Shown here piece after piece: positions 47,701 to 62,025 of a DNA stretch of 64,000 nt. Origin of the DNA: Monarcha castaneiventris obscurior (lineage: Eukaryota > Chordata > Aves > Passeriformes > Monarchidae). Below the pieces are notes generated by a model, which did not search any database, was not told the DNA's origin, and saw only the letters and a program-made list of their open reading frames with translations. The translations under genes and the position numbers were made by a program. Each line of letters opens with the position of its first letter. Position 1 is the first letter of the stretch. The stretch lies in the NCBI GenBank assembly GCA_026261815.1, contig JAMPIT010000258.1, forward strand, positions 19,548,501 to 19,612,500. Reading direction: 5' to 3'.

Positions 47701-48564
47701 CTGAAAAAAAAAAAAAAAAAGTAGTTTTTCAAGATGATGCTTATTGGGATCCCCCAGGTGCTTCTGTAGGATTTTGAATACTGGTGTAGGTGCACAGCTG
47801 TGGAAGGAGCCTGTCAGTGTGCTCTCTCAGTTTAAGCAGGTTGGCAGCTTTTTAGGATGTAAATGTTAGGAAGAGAATTACTTTAAAAAGGCAGCCCCAT
47901 CCAGGTCTCAAAGCAGTGCAGTGAGCTAATGAAGGGTTGCACTGGCTGAGCTGAACTGTTCAGCTACTTCTACATTCCACAGTGTTCTGTCATTTGTTTT
48001 TGATTTTCTCATTACAGTATCAAATTTAGGAGTCTATAACTTGCATGTGGGATATATTATCCCATTTTTATCTTATTCCATTTGCCCAGTGTTACCCAAA
48101 ATGCTTGAGAATTGGCTCTAATATTGTTTTGATTTTCCTCCTATCCTGTTGCACAGCAGCCACAGAGGGACAGATGCAATGATTCCATTCATTCCAGTTC
48201 CATTCATAACTTTGGCTATGATACTTGGTCAAAGGAAACACGGGATCTCTTCTTTAGAGAAGAAAGTTGATAAAGATTTTCTTCAATTTTCTGTATGCTA
48301 TCAGAATATTGCAAATTTTTCTGATTTGTAAATTCTAGATGGAATAACTGGATTAAATCATCCATAAAAAATAATTGTAATAAAGCTGTGCTTTGGAGCA
48401 AAATGTCACGTTTTTCCTTTCAAACTGTTGCTTACATTCCAGTAATTTTGTTGATCGTTTGTAAATTTATCCATTGTTTATAATTAGTGTGTCTAAAAAG
48501 TGAATCATACCTCCAATATGTAATATTTGGGAAGCATAAAAACTATAAATACCTCCCATTTTAA

Positions 48565-48770
48565 GACATAAGGAAAGTCTTTTGCACTGTTAAGTCAAGC
48601 AGTGGAACAGGTTGCCCAGCAAGGCAGTACCATCTGTGTCCTTGGAGGTTTTCTAGACCAGATTGAATAAAACTTTGAGTAACCAAGTCTGACTTCACAG
48701 CTGACCCTGCTTTGAGCAGCAGTTTGAACTGGAGACCTCTCGAGGTCTCCTCCAGCCTGAATTATCCTGT
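48565..48770 (+). repeat. CR1 LINE 3'-end remnant
   Basis: A clear but diverged CR1 3' portion in plus orientation: 'AAGCAGTGGAACAGGTTGCCCAG' equivalent at 48597-48619, 'TCCTTGGAGGTTTT' at 48639-48652, a TTTGAGCAGCAGTTTGAACTGGA segment, and the terminal 'GAGGTCTCCTCCAGCCTGA' at 48742-48760. The final octamer repeat tail is degraded. It is truncated at the 5' side as usual for CR1 and has no coding capacity. Confidence 0.9.
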
Positions 48771-51700
48771 AACAATGTGGGTGGTGGTGATCTACACAAC
48801 TGGCTTTTCTCTTCTGCTGTGAGCAGGACTTGGAGCCAGCCACCTATCTTATTCCTCAACATATCTGAGAAAATATAGGTGCTGCATTTCCTCTCAGTAT
48901 GTATTTGTTGACCAATATGATGTAAATGATATAGTTTTATATGTATATATGTCTATATTTACATACTGCGATGTAGACCAGTTTGATGTGAGTGTTAATT
49001 ACAGGAACGCTGCTGTATGAGTTGAAAATGTGTGTGGTTTTGGGATTCCTCTGCTTTTTTTTCAGAAGCTAGCTGTAGTCTTTGTATGAATGGTATCAAA
49101 CTGTCTCATAATTCATCTTTTTAAAATATCACTTCTCTCTGCTGGCCCCTGACCATTGTTTTGCAGGAACTTCAGCTGACACATTAATAACATTTTTTTT
49201 TGTCTCAAGCCAGAGGAGAGCATTTTAAATCAGAGTAATAGTGAGGGTGGACAATGAGGTGCATAAATTATGAAATTCCTTTCTCACATTTGCACTGCAT
49301 GAGTGTTCATATAAATCTAGTGACCTTTATGCATATAACCTATCTTCAGCTGTTAAGCAGTGGACTCAACCCCAAAGTTTTAAAGAGTTTGCTGAGATAG
49401 TCTCCTTTTTTATTTTAAACCCATGGGTGAAAAAAACCATGAGATACTACCAATTCTTTTACAGAACAGGAACAGTCACTATTTGACTTGTGAATGAGGA
49501 GTTTGCTAACATAGTTCTTGGAAAGCAGCACAGCTTTGCTTCCAGAGAGTAGTACAAATCCCTTGCTGTCATATTCAGCAGATGGCAGCATGCATGTTAA
49601 TTGGCTGCATATCTGCTCAAATCTTTTAGCTGCCATGCCATGTTGATGAGCAAAGTAATTAATTTTTCAGTGTCTTTAAGGTCAATCACAGTGGAAACTT
49701 TCAGTGTGTTAATATGAAATATCATATTTACCCTGAGGGTGCACTGTCACAGCAGGTAGAAATTAATTGTGGAATTAGATAATTTTCTTCCTAGAATACA
49801 ACAGTGTTGAAAGAAAGTATAAAACCAGTAGAGTACAATGCAGGACCCCAGTGTTTCAAACATTAAAACACAAATACAACATTTCCAGAAATGCATATGT
49901 GAGTGGTACCAGGAGCAGGGCCTGGGATAAGACCATGAAAGGTCATGCAAAAAGGAGGAAAAAAAAAAAGGCAAAAAGGCATGACCAGGCAAATGTTTGA
50001 TTATTTAATGGCAATACTCAACTGAATTTGTCCAGTTTTGTTTGTAATAGCAGATAAACTGTGGTGTAAATGACATATTGTCAAACTCTGAATATAAACA
50101 ATGAAGGCATAGGATAAATATGTAAAAAAAAATTGTCATATTAGAAAAAAAACATTGCTTTTCCCAGGCTACATGGTGTTTTTCATTATAGTCTTCTTGT
50201 CAGACTTGCAGAAACAGGAATAATGGGATACTTAAGGCAAAAATCTAAAATGCTGTCTGAGTTTTTCAGCTATGCTGAATTTTGTCCAGGGCTCTTAAGG
50301 TGAACTCTTCTGTGTGAAAAATGCTATAGACTTTGTTGCTGAATGTTGGAAATATTCCTTTTTTAACTGTTCAAGAAGCATTTCTTCTGTTTGTGTGTTG
50401 GTAGAAACTGAATTTTAAGGACTGCTGATGGTATTTGTGTAGATATAAAGTGAAATTGCTATCTCACAATCTTACATTTATTTAAGAAAGGTATTTATTT
50501 AGTGAAATATTTGAATCATCTAACAAAAAGGGATCATTGTCTTGTGACCCAAAAAAATCAATCACACAGACCACTATTAATTTATGAGTGCATATTGCTG
50601 GTTATCACCAAGTACTGCATACCTCAAAAGAAATCTTACAACTAAAATTTGTTCAGAAAACTGTGAACATTTCCTAATGAGTAGATATTTTAGTTACAGA
50701 TAATTGGCAATAAAGGAAAATGCTATTTTGCTCACTGATTTAATGAAAAATTTATTCACTATGATTTAAGTTCTCTCTGAGGCAGTGTAAGCTCCTGATC
50801 CTGAAGAGATTTATATGCATAGTTATAATCATAGATAAAGTTGGTAGGAACATCAGCCAGTGAAGTTAATAGGAATGTTGCCTGTCTGTATTTCCATCAG
50901 TGTGAAGTGGTTGCATTTATTACATTTCAGATGAAATATGTTTGTAGATCTTTGTAAAAATAGGATCTTCTTTTAATTAGGTTTGTTGGGGTTTTTATTT
51001 ACTCCCCAACTCTTAGAAATAAGTTCTAAACTAACCATTTTTGGATGCAGATTTTTTTTTTTGTTAAGTATGGATGCAGAATTCTGAAGCTTTTTTGATG
51101 GCTTACTAGAATTTTATATGGAGATATAGCCATGTGCATAAGCTTCAGCGAGGTTTCCAGTAGAACCATAAAGAAATTACATCCTGTTTCCATCCTGTGT
51201 TTCATATTGTGGAGGCTCCCCTTCTACACCCATTCTTGGGAAATTTAATTCCTATAATATAGGACATAATGGGTTTATCGCCCAACTAATTGATTTCTGC
51301 AGTTAATATGGAGTGTGAGTCAGGTGTACTTCAGTAAAAGTCAAGAACAGACTATTATAATGTATTTGACAGGATTTAGGGAATACAATCAGTGTTTCTG
51401 TCTTTGTCCAAGTTATTAGTTTCTTAACTGATTAAAGACGACTAAAGAGAAAGGAAAGCTTTATTCACATAATAGCGTCCATTTTTCTTTTGTTTGCATT
51501 TAAAGGCAAATATTTGCTTTCTTGTGTCTGAGCTTGTTACAAAATAAATGTCCATGTAAAACCACAGCTCAGACTATTAATGTAACATTGAAAGAATGAG
51601 ATGAAGAAAGAAAAGTAATTACCTGTAAACTAGGAAGTCTTTAAAGTTTTTTTACAGACAGGCTATGAACATTAGTTTTGATTAATTCATTCAGCCAAGA

Positions 51701-54700
51701 AAAGCAGCAGTTTGGACTGCAGTAAGCTTTTGGTTTGGTTCCTTTATAGCTGTCACTCAGCTGTCCTGAGACGCCTACAATCACATTAGAGGTTTTTGGC
51801 AGTGTCTAGGGCACTACTGAATAGTTTACAGGTAAATCCATTGCAGTGGAAATTTTGTTGGCCTTGTAGAAATGGTCAAAACTGTCCAAATTATTATAGT
51901 TCTTGTGTGTAGAGTTTCATACTTAAATGTGGTTAAGCTCAGTATGAAAAAGGAGAGTTTCTGAGTGGGCAGAACTGCAAGGTGAACCAGGAAGAGAATG
52001 ATAACAGCTTGTACATTTTTAATGATATCTAAATTCTCTATGTGAGTTAGTTATTTGGAAAGTTACTGAAGCCCTTACTGTCTTAATAAAATATTTTCTG
52101 TGGGTATCTGTCAGTTTAATTTAATAACTGGATGCTGGAAATCACAAAGATGGCACACAGTGGCTCCAGACTAACTTCTGACAGAGGTTGAAACCTCATC
52201 ATCAAATCCCTGCATCATTTAGCTGAGAAGATGCTGTTTCCTTCTGCCAAGGTGTAGGATTTCTTTGCTAAGGTATGAGGCTTAAGTTCAAAAAACATTA
52301 AATACTTGAAAGTAATTGTCCAGAAGAGGAAAGAAAATGTGATGCTTTTTGGAGCACTGTTTGAACAGTAACAGACTGGCAAGGGATGAACTATGTTAAA
52401 GTGTTTGTGTTGACTAGCTCAGAGTTTTTCTGATCCTGTTTCCTACAGGAGAAAAAAGCAAACACTGTTTGCTCTGTCCTACATCTTCCCCTTATTTTTT
52501 TGAAATGAAATGTTGGCTAATTGAATCCAAATTTAAGAGAGGGATAGATGTATCAAAGAAATCATTTTAATATTAAAATTTGGGGGAAAAGCGTTAGTGG
52601 TGGTACAGAGGAGAGACCTATATGAGCACTGCTTGCAGAGAGAACTTACATTTTACTATTCTGTTTACTAGCAAGGTGGTCAACATATCTTTACTTCTGA
52701 ACCAATCATGGACCAAAGCAATCTCTTACGCATTTCATATTGACAAGTCCTTGAACAAGGCGAGCATATTTCGAATGAGAAGCATTCTTAATCTTTTATT
52801 ATGAATCTTCAGTTGGAGTTGATGACATTGGTTTGATAGATTTTTGTTCAATAATCCAGTTTCTATGTAAAAATCCTTAGAAAAAGAATATCTGGAATGT
52901 ATGAGTTTTCAAATTCATCAGTACCTGTGTGTATACTATATGGGTCTGTGGCAGAATATATTAGAATATATTACTAGATTATATTATTTTATAGTTCTGT
53001 AACGATCACTCGTATCCAAACATTGTTGAGTTATGTGTTAGATAGAGGAGTAACATTACCTTTGAAACAGCAGGCTCCCTGGGCTGGCATGAGGCCATTG
53101 TTACTGACATTTCCTAACTCATTAGACTCTACAGGATATGGTTAGCTATGTTCTAAAATGTAATTTCTCAATTAGTTGTCTTGACCTAAATTAAATTAAA
53201 GACATCCTGCATATTTCGATTGTTCAAAAACACTGAACTAGAGGATCTTGATTTTATTATTGATCCTTTTAAACTGAGCAAATGTGTTGCCTAACTAGAT
53301 TTAGAAAATTAATTCTTTGAATTATATTGATATTAATCTAAGAATTAAAAACCAATTTTTTCCGTCAAAGCTCTATAGAAATCTTGCTGAAAGATTTTTA
53401 ATGGTCTCACTTTTTCCAAAGTATTAAATGATAGCTTTTAAAAACATGCTAAGGATTTTAATGCAACTTGGGTCTCCCATTCTGTGAGACTGACTGAAAC
53501 AAGAAGATCAAAGCAGGATCAAAGGCATTCATAAAAGACAAAACTAGATTTAAACAGTAGGTGCTTTCTCAAGAAGCTTTGCATAAGACAACAAAGATTT
53601 GTAAAGATGGCACAGCTTTCCAGGCTAGTAAAGGAAGATATTGGAAGTACTTACATAAAATTCAGCTATTTGTATTTCAGAGCTTCAACTGTAGTCTTCA
53701 GGTTGGTTGGTTGGTTGAAATGTCGCATATGAAACTGTTTATATTAACTTACTTTTATATGTATATGACTTACATGCACACAGAAATAGTATTCTTGGTT
53801 TTTGTAAACAGTTTTCAATATTTGTGAGGAAAAATGATGTTGTTTGGTAACTAAGAGAACATGAAGTAGAAGGAGGTCTTTTCTATTAATCTCGATATTT
53901 TCTGGCCTCACCAGTTACAGATTTTAAAAAAAAGTTTGGAGTCATATCTTAGATTATGTTTATACAGTGCAGACATTTATACACAGAGGAGTAGAAGGGA
54001 AATGAAGGTAACAGAAGGGGCAGGACTGTGAACAGATGTATAAAAAGCAGGAAATGACTGAAACAAAAAATACTGACTGACAAAGCAATATAGAAACCAA
54101 AATAAATCCAAAAAAATTATCTAATTTTTTCTTAATTTCTGATTGCCTACTTAGGCTAAAAAGCCCCAACCTTAAGCACATCTTAAAACACATGCTTTAC
54201 TGAATTATTATTATTTTGAGTTATGTTATAAAGTTTGAGTTTCAACTAACTAAAGCTGAAAATGCAAAAAAATTCCCATGTAATTGTATTTGTAATATTT
54301 CTGGTCAACTCTTAAATCAGCAAGGACTTGTGATACAACCCTGGGGCATAGACACACTTCTTTTTATAGATACGGAATTCAATACATTCAATGCAGATGG
54401 TGAGCTGACTTGAAATTGAGGAACCTTTTGAAGTTTACTCATAATTAATTTGCAATATGCCATTCCAAGAGCCTTGGTTTGCTTGTATGCTGACATTTAA
54501 GTCACTGTCAGTCAGTGTAAATGACATACATAACATGCACACATGGCTAAGAAAGCTGTATCTATTGTTTAACACAGAGCCTTAGAATTGTTTAATGTCA
54601 CTTAACTTTCAGGCAGAAGAAAGCGTCCCCTTAGGACATGGTTGTTGTTTTTTGGTTTTTTTAATCTTGTATATGGTACAGTGATGTTAAAATGTAGTTT

Positions 54701-57700
54701 AATTGCTCAGATGATGATGAAGTATCCCTTACACTGGAAAATATTTGTGTTGATGTTTTTGTTGTCCCTGTTATATCTCATCATATAAGTCATAGTCAGA
54801 ATTGAAGGAAGAATGTCTTTTCTTCTCTCTCACAAGATGTTTGAGATGTCTTGAAGAATGCACACCTGCTGCCTTGCTATCACAAAGTAGTATCAGGAAA
54901 TGTGTGTGAGCTAAACCTCAGTTAGGTGTAGCAAAGAATGAGTACAACTAACTGGACTTTACCCATGTCATTTTGGACAATGCAAAGTTTACTCAGGTCT
55001 TACTTTTTACCTGTGGTGGTGCCAAGCTCAGTGATTTTCTCTCCATTTTTAATTGTGTTTATAAATACCAGTTTTGTTTTCTGGTTTCTCTACTAGGCTC
55101 AGACCAGGAGCTATTAAGCTAATATACTGGAAACATTGAGACTAAGTTTAACTTTTGTTGCCAGTTAAAAACAGTGGAGTGCATAGATCCTGGATATCAT
55201 TTTGTTTCTTCTATAAATTTCAGAGGAGTAATTGCTGGAAAAATGTTAATTTACTACGAGCCTTGTGATAAGCTACCCACACTGTGCCCAGTCACAATTT
55301 ATATGTGGGTGAGGTCAGGCACAATCCAGTTGATGTTGCAGGTGTGCTCCCTGGAGTATTTTGCTGATTTTATATGTTGGTGTTGGTAAGGTACTCCATA
55401 TTACAGTGGTTTAGATCATTGCAAATTAAATGAGCGATTAGATGAAAGCTCCTTATTTGTATTTGCTCCACTCTCCAAGTGTGGCATATGGTCTTGTACA
55501 GACTAGGAGTTATTTCTGTGCCAGATTAAATACTTGAAATGCCAACAGCATATGAAAACTAAGCAAAAAGAAGCATCACAAGAAAAATGGAAAGCTAAGC
55601 ACAAAAAAGTATCCATAAGTGTAAGCATATAGCATTAGGGTCTTTGTATTAACAAATGTGAAAATCCATATAATGTTTCACTCTCTGGTAGAAATTTAAT
55701 GGCCCCTGGGCATTAGCTCATGAATCACTTGCAACTCTGAAGAAGTTCATATTTCTTACCTGTTCAAACTGCTTTGTGTATGAATCACTAAAGGATTGGG
55801 CTAGTATGGTATCTGCTAAGGCCTATGAATTCCTGGGGGGAAAAATGGGTCAGGAGAAGTGATGAATTTAAAGTCATTTGTTTGTACTAGACCCAAGTGT
55901 ACATCCTGTCTATCCTTGCCCTGTGTATTCTTGTTGGAGGAAGCCAGGGGTCCTTTGGAAGATGACTCCTTTTGCTTGGGAACCAGTCTGAGAGACTCTC
56001 ACAGTTTCAGACATTTAGCATGTGCCTGTATAAAGAGGACTATAAATGACATTGATGTAAGGAAGAGATAAGGAAGGTTTTCTCTGTCTATTTTCACTGA
56101 GTTGACAGGATTGCTAGTGTGGGGCATCAGAATAACAATGATGATAAGTGCAGTAAGTTTCTGCACATAAGAAAATCAAAGGAATGTACAAATCCTGTGG
56201 ACTCTCTAGCTTGAGCTCTATCCCACACTAAGGGTACAGCTTCCACCCTTCCTCCTTTGGATTTAGTACGTGTCTGGGTGTTTTGTCAGCTTCAAGTGTT
56301 TTAGTCTCTCTGGGGTATGGGAAGCTTTTCCCCTCAGTTCTGGGTTAGTGCAGGTTGGCAACTTCACACCAACCAAAGCATTTCTTTGTGTCTTGTCTAT
56401 TGAGAAGATAGTTCAGAATGCCACTGTTCATCAGGCAACAAACAGGTTGCTGGCACAGTTTCATCAGAAGGGAACTGGAACCTTAATAAGCCACTTGAGC
56501 GCAATGGCTTTAAAGAAGGTGCTAAGGAGTGTTAGAACACTGAGGGAGGAGTTGGATAAAAGCTTCAAGGGAAGGCTGTGCAGTCTCAACAGTGGTAGAG
56601 GGACTGATGACAGTTCTCTCAACAAGGGAAACAATCAAGTAATAAATGATGATCTGAGCTGTCAGAGGCAGTGCTGAACTAACGTTTTTGCTCAGCTAAA
56701 CCATCTCTCTTGCATGATTTCTTTCCTGATTTCTCGTTACCAACTCCAACTACCCTTTCTATAAAGTAGTGTTCATTGAAGACTGAAATAGCTCATCTGT
56801 GAAAACAATCATGGAATTAATTTTGATATTTGAAGTTTGAAGGAATAATTCTGAAGCTCCATCAAACATTTCAGACTCAGAAGTACCACAGCCAAGATAT
56901 ATGTACCAAGATGTGATGGCAACTGTGGCTTAATATTTTAAAAACAACAGAGTTTTATCTTCATTCACACCTTACACCTAGGCATGGATATATATGAAAG
57001 TGGAGTTCAGGAATACCTGGGAAGTTATTTCCCCTAAACTCCAAAATTGCAAGCAACTATTTAGGACTCTAAGTGGGCATAGTAGTGTCTAAGTCAATCC
57101 ATAGACCTTCAGTTCTGAAGACACGTGCTGAAGTACAGTTCAGTTCACCAGTAGAATGTATTGGATAAACTAGAACTTTATCCACATTCAGTCACTGAGC
57201 TGAGAAATCCAGGTTTTGGTATTATGTATGACAGTATCTTGTCAACCTTCTTCTGATCCTGCACTATGCACATTAGCTTTTTAAGACTAGGCAAAAAATT
57301 ATCATTTAAGTTGTAATTAGTCTTTCTGATGTTTAATGGATCAAACATTTCCACCATTTCTTCTAAGTATGCACAATACACTAAATCTCAGTCTTGCAGC
57401 TAAGAAAAGGTGACAACAGTGATTAAAAGACTGAAAGCATTGACGTGTAAATCTAGTGAGAATGTTTTATTACATTGAAAAAATTCTGAAACCCAGTTAA
57501 AGCAGAAAAACACTAAAATGGGATGTTAAAATGTTTCCTGTCTGAAAATGGCAAAGTGGCTGTCTACTACTACTAAAAAAAAAAAAAAGAATATATTTGA
57601 TTAATAATTTCATTATTGATTCTTTAATTTCATTTGCATTTGTAAAATTTCATTGAAAATTCTTACAAATCAATGCAGAATCAAGACTTCAATGTTTGGA

Positions 57701-60540
57701 TGAACGTGAAAATGCTTACCTAGTATTCTCATCAGTTTGATATCAACCCTCCAGAAGTACAAGCAGACTAGGAATCTTGGTCAGTGTCTAATTACTGTAC
57801 ACTCAAAGTGATTGTGAGGGCTTGGAGAGAGTGGGAAGGAAAACAACTTATTTTTGTGGGAAAGCAGTAACCTGAAAAAGAGATACGCCTGGTTTTGTGT
57901 TTATTGATGGCTCATCTTAACAGCTCCATAACCACAAAGGAAATAGCTTTCTTTTAAGGCACTATAGAGAGAGTACAATCTGAAGAGGGCTTATTGCTTA
58001 CTATCCTTCATGAAAAGATTTGGCTTTTAATGAAATATGCATAAAAGTTGTTTTAGCTATGTGACCTACATAATCACGCATCCTGAGAGGCCAGGGTAGA
58101 AAATTATTCTATTCAGAATAATTAAACTCCCTCTTTGTATTATTTCTCATTAATTCAATATTCTTCTAAAACATAAAGCTCCCACAACAGTTTTAGTAAT
58201 CAGCTTTTCAGATTTATGAGCTATTTTTATGCTGGTATTGTTTTGTGAGACAAGGCTGCTTGATCAATTGCCAGGTAACTGTTTCAGTCTTTTCCCAACA
58301 CCCTGCTAATCCAGCACATTAAATTATTGTTAATTGAGTAACTTCATTATTCAAAAAATCCCCTTTGTTATGATTCCGTAAACATTAACAGTATCTTATA
58401 CAAACAATTATCTAAATATAGTCGTGTTGCTTCCTTCATCCCCATATCTCTCTTGTGCAGGAAAAAAAAGTTCCCAAGCAAAGAAGGAACATACTGGAAA
58501 AAATAAAGAAGCTTATTATCATTGAAATTATTCCCCAAAGTACAAGACCAGTTTTAATCAGAGGTCCAGATATAAGACAGCCCTATGAGAAAGTTTTGAG
58601 AGGTGCTTTTACTATACTTTTATGAAGAAAAAAACCAGTTGTTCTGCTTGTCTGCAAGGAAATGTTCTATCTCAAGCCTTCATAAGTACACATACAATGA
58701 GAATGTAAAAATTAAGACAAGCAGAAGTGATTCAGGTAGTGTATTTTCAGGTTGAAATAAGGAAGAGATTACAGTGACAGTTTGCTTTAAAGCAGTATGT
58801 TTTATGTTACCCAGAATGATGGAATCATTGAAATTAATGCTCATGCATTCTTTGTTGCATAGTTACAGGGTACCAGCTGCCTCCTTTTCAGCTGAAAGAG
58901 TGGCTTTTTGAGTTCAAGTGCTCCTCCTGAAACACTTAATTATTCCAGCAACAGTCACAACAATGCCTCTGCTAAAAAACACCCAAAAGGAATTGAAAGG
59001 TGTCTCTGAAAGGATCAAGAGGGACTGAGGGGGAAAGATGGTGTAGCTGCCTTTTCTGCAGCATCTTCTTTGTTTTTGTAATGACTCAGAAATGCTTGAC
59101 ATTCATAACAGAAGAAGGAAACTACAGAGAATAAATCTTTGCTCTCTGTAGTGTAAACTTTATATTTTATGAGTTCTTGTAAGAATCTTTCAAATAAAAT
59201 TATTCCTATTTTTACCAAGGGTGAGACAAAAATATTTACATCATCTGACATACATATTCGAAGTATGTTCCCTTGATCAAAACTTAGGCCTCCAGTATCT
59301 TGCAGCAGATTAAACAATCTAGCTATAAAAGATACCTGAGCTGCCATTATAGTTGATTTTTAGCTCTACGTGCCTCTGCGGGTCAATCATTGTTAATTCT
59401 GTTAATTTTTTACTTAACAGCAGCTCACATAGTAGACCTCATAGCACTGCTTTCTGCTCATGACCCATGCTCAAGACAGTGAAGACAGTAGGAGTTTCTC
59501 CCCAGACTTCTAACTGACCAGTTGTACCAGTAGCTGATAGATCAAAAAAAACCCAAAAAAAACTCCACTTGGAAAGAGAAACTTGCTCAGGACTTCAGTG
59601 GATATGGTATAGCATCACTTTAAGGAATCCAGACATTTGCATGGATGATTTAGAGTCTCTGTGGTGAGTAATCAGAAGTTGACCTGTATTACAGGCAAAC
59701 TTGTGGAAATCAGCATAAGGAATAACAATCTGTGCTGATTTGATTGTTTTTGTATAGTCCTTTGTGGGAGCCTTTTTGGATTGGATAAAAATATATGGGA
59801 ATTTTGGAGGCTAGCCTGCTAAACCGTGTACCTGAAGTGTGTAAAATTAGGCAGTGCAATTGTCCTCCCATCCCTGAGTATCCATTGACCAAATACACCA
59901 TTAAATGCTGAGATACCATATGAATTAATGTCTATTTTTTCTTGTAGTGTTAAGTTCACTTTTACTTTACATTGATGAACTTTCCTATGAAAATGCATCT
60001 GGTATACAATCCATGTAATTCCTGACCAGAGTCTTGATCTTCAGTCAAATACTCAGTTGCTCTGAGTCAATCTTGGAAAAGAAATTCAGTTCCCAATGTA
60101 TGGTTGCTACACTGAATACAGTAAGGTTTTGTAATAATGAAGTAAAGTGTGTTATTTTCTGTAGGTTTTTTCCTATTTTTTATTCAGTTTTTTAGTTTAA
60201 AACTTGTTCATAATTTCTATCTTTCAAAGTTGAAGCTTGTATCCTGAAGAGCCATGCTGCATGTTCTCTAGCTAAGCTCTCTGCCTTATGTCCGCAAGTG
60301 CATACTGAGGTGTTGAAAGTGCTTTTTCTGTTTGTTGGTTAGAGTGACTACAATTACACCTAAGAGGTCACCTGAAGGCTGTCAAGGAGCAATTAGCAGC
60401 CTGCATATTGATTTAAATAGATATGAGCAAGTGCCACAACCCATTTACTCTGCAAAGATGATGTTGCAAAATATGAGTGCAGTAGAGTTCTTTAGCTTGG
60501 TGCCATGGCGTAATTCAAGTTGAAACCTACCCTTAATGAG

Positions 60541-60655
60541 AGCTACTGATCTGACTGAGATTACTACTAGCTATTAATACTGTGGTACTGGTACTAGTGC
60601 TGCTACTAATGCGACTAAATACTATTCCTCCTGATATTGACTACTGATGATGCAG
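60541..60655. repeat. Degenerate ACT/CTA trinucleotide-rich tract
   Basis: A stretch rich in TACTACT, GGTACTGGTACTAG, GCTGCTACTAATG and GACTACTGATGATG. It looks like an old, decayed trinucleotide microsatellite. No coding role is visible. Confidence 0.6.
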
Positions 60656-61395
60656 TCATTTCTAAAATTCTACCTGCTAACAAAACTTACCCTGCTTCCA
60701 TTTACTTGTGTCATTGGTGTTCTTTGGCATTTCTGATGCAATGTGTGGTAGAGCCTTTAAGACTTCTTTAATGCTTTGCTCATTCAGTCTTACATGGAAA
60801 AAATGAATGCCCTATCAATATATATATGCCTGTTGAGGTTTTTTTCCTTCTCAATTCTGCCTGTGCACAGGCTTGTACCACTTTCTTCATAAGCAATATT
60901 TGCATAGAGTTGCGTGTAGAGGTTGATGATGGTAGCAAATTTCTCCTGTTGAAATTGCATGATTATCTTTATGTGATAAATGTGTGGTGGGTTGTTTATT
61001 TTCAGTTTGTTTTATGTGACTTATAGTATGAAATACATAATCCTTTGCATATTTTTTCTCTGCAGACAGTTCATTGATGCAGAACAACTTCTGTCTTTCT
61101 AACTGGATATCTAACCCCACTCATTTATAACAGTTGGAGACATGAAAAACAGAAAGGGATTTAATTCATTGCCTGTTATGACTCATTCAGAAAAGTATAA
61201 CAAATGAGATTTTTATTCCTACAGTTTAATATATTAAAAGAAGAGTCCCAATCCCTCCTGAAATACAGTGTCATGTATAGTAGTGTGCCTGACTTTCTCT
61301 TCCAGGAAAGTTTTGTGTTTCTTGTTATTCAGTGGTCTGAGTCATCATTTCTGTTGTCAGTGTATGCTTGAATATAGACAATTCCTATTTACACT

Positions 61396-62020
61396 TGTCT
61401 TGGGGTGACTTTATGATGTTGTATCCTCTATCGTCTGCTCTATGCCCAGACATGAATCCTGTGCCTTTCTGTGCCTTTAAAACTGGGTGTGAGAGAAAGG
61501 AAAAAGCCAGCAGTTTGTGTTCCAAGGTCACTCCACTCTGTGTGCTTCTGCGGTGGCAAGAGCGGAAGGAGCACCTTTTCCTGCTTTTCAGCCAGCTTTT
61601 GGCTCTGTTTCTCTGGAGAGAGACGGAGAGTTAATTTTTTCTTATTCTTCTTTCTTTTTTCCTGGGACTTTGGCTTTTTCCTTCTTTTCTTCTGGAGCTG
61701 CTCAGCAACACCAGAACATATCTGGGGGACTTTTACACCCCTGGCCTGGAGGGGCCTATGCTGAACCCAGCTCCAGAGAAAAGAGAGAGACCACACCCAC
61801 AGAAAAGACTGGAATCTTCCCAGGTTTCTCTCCACAGTGAGAGGTTTTATTATTTAGCATTATTATTTTCCTTGTGCCTGCGTGCACTGTGTTTCTTAAA
61901 TAAATAGTTTTCTTCACATTTCCTCTGAGGAGCTTTTCCCAAACCTGGTGGGGGAGGGGTGGCTGAAACCCGCCTCCTATCAGAGGATATTTTCCTCCAA
62001 ATTTGTCTCAAACTGGGACA
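61396..62020 (+). mobile_element. Well-preserved solo LTR of an avian endogenous retrovirus
   Basis: A 625-bp element starting TGTCTTGG and ending CTGGGACA, flanked by a perfect 5-bp target duplication ACACT (61391-61395 and 62021-62025). The TG...CA ends, a polyadenylation signal AATAAATA at 61899-61906, a long T/C-rich tract in the middle, and a U5-like tail (GGGGGAGGGGTGGCTGAAACC) mark it as an LTR. It resembles ERVL-like LTRs of songbirds in its ends, from memory. Intact ends and duplication suggest a fairly recent insertion. There is no internal provirus: it is a solo LTR. The open frames of 97-131 codons inside it are not genes. Confidence 0.88.
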
Positions 62021-62025
62021 ACACT

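Larger units (their letters stand above)
41881..61395. other. Upstream non-coding region of OLFM3
   Basis: A 19.5-kb stretch upstream of the distal promoter with no supported gene. A lesser CpG-containing patch occurs at about 41900-42300. A CR1 remnant lies at about 48565-48770. Homopolymer runs include A at 47703-47720, T near 43952-43966 and A at 57575-57588. Open frames of 110-147 codons at 44084-44527, 56270-56677 and 59015-59347 were read and not recognised. In mammals the DNA upstream of OLFM3 is also a gene-poor interval toward COL11A1, as I remember, which would fit. Confidence 0.6.

Noticed and set aside
56270..56677. 135-codon plus-strand frame
   Set aside because: Not recognised, no coding-like motif and no splice context I could support. 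A protein database search would decide.
59015..59347. 110-codon minus-strand frame beginning MAAQVSFIARLF
   Set aside because: Looked protein-like at first, but no domain was recognised and there is no supporting context. Left as a probable chance frame.
61440..61840. Frames of 88-131 codons on both strands
   Set aside because: They lie wholly inside the solo LTR and reflect its T/C-rich tract.
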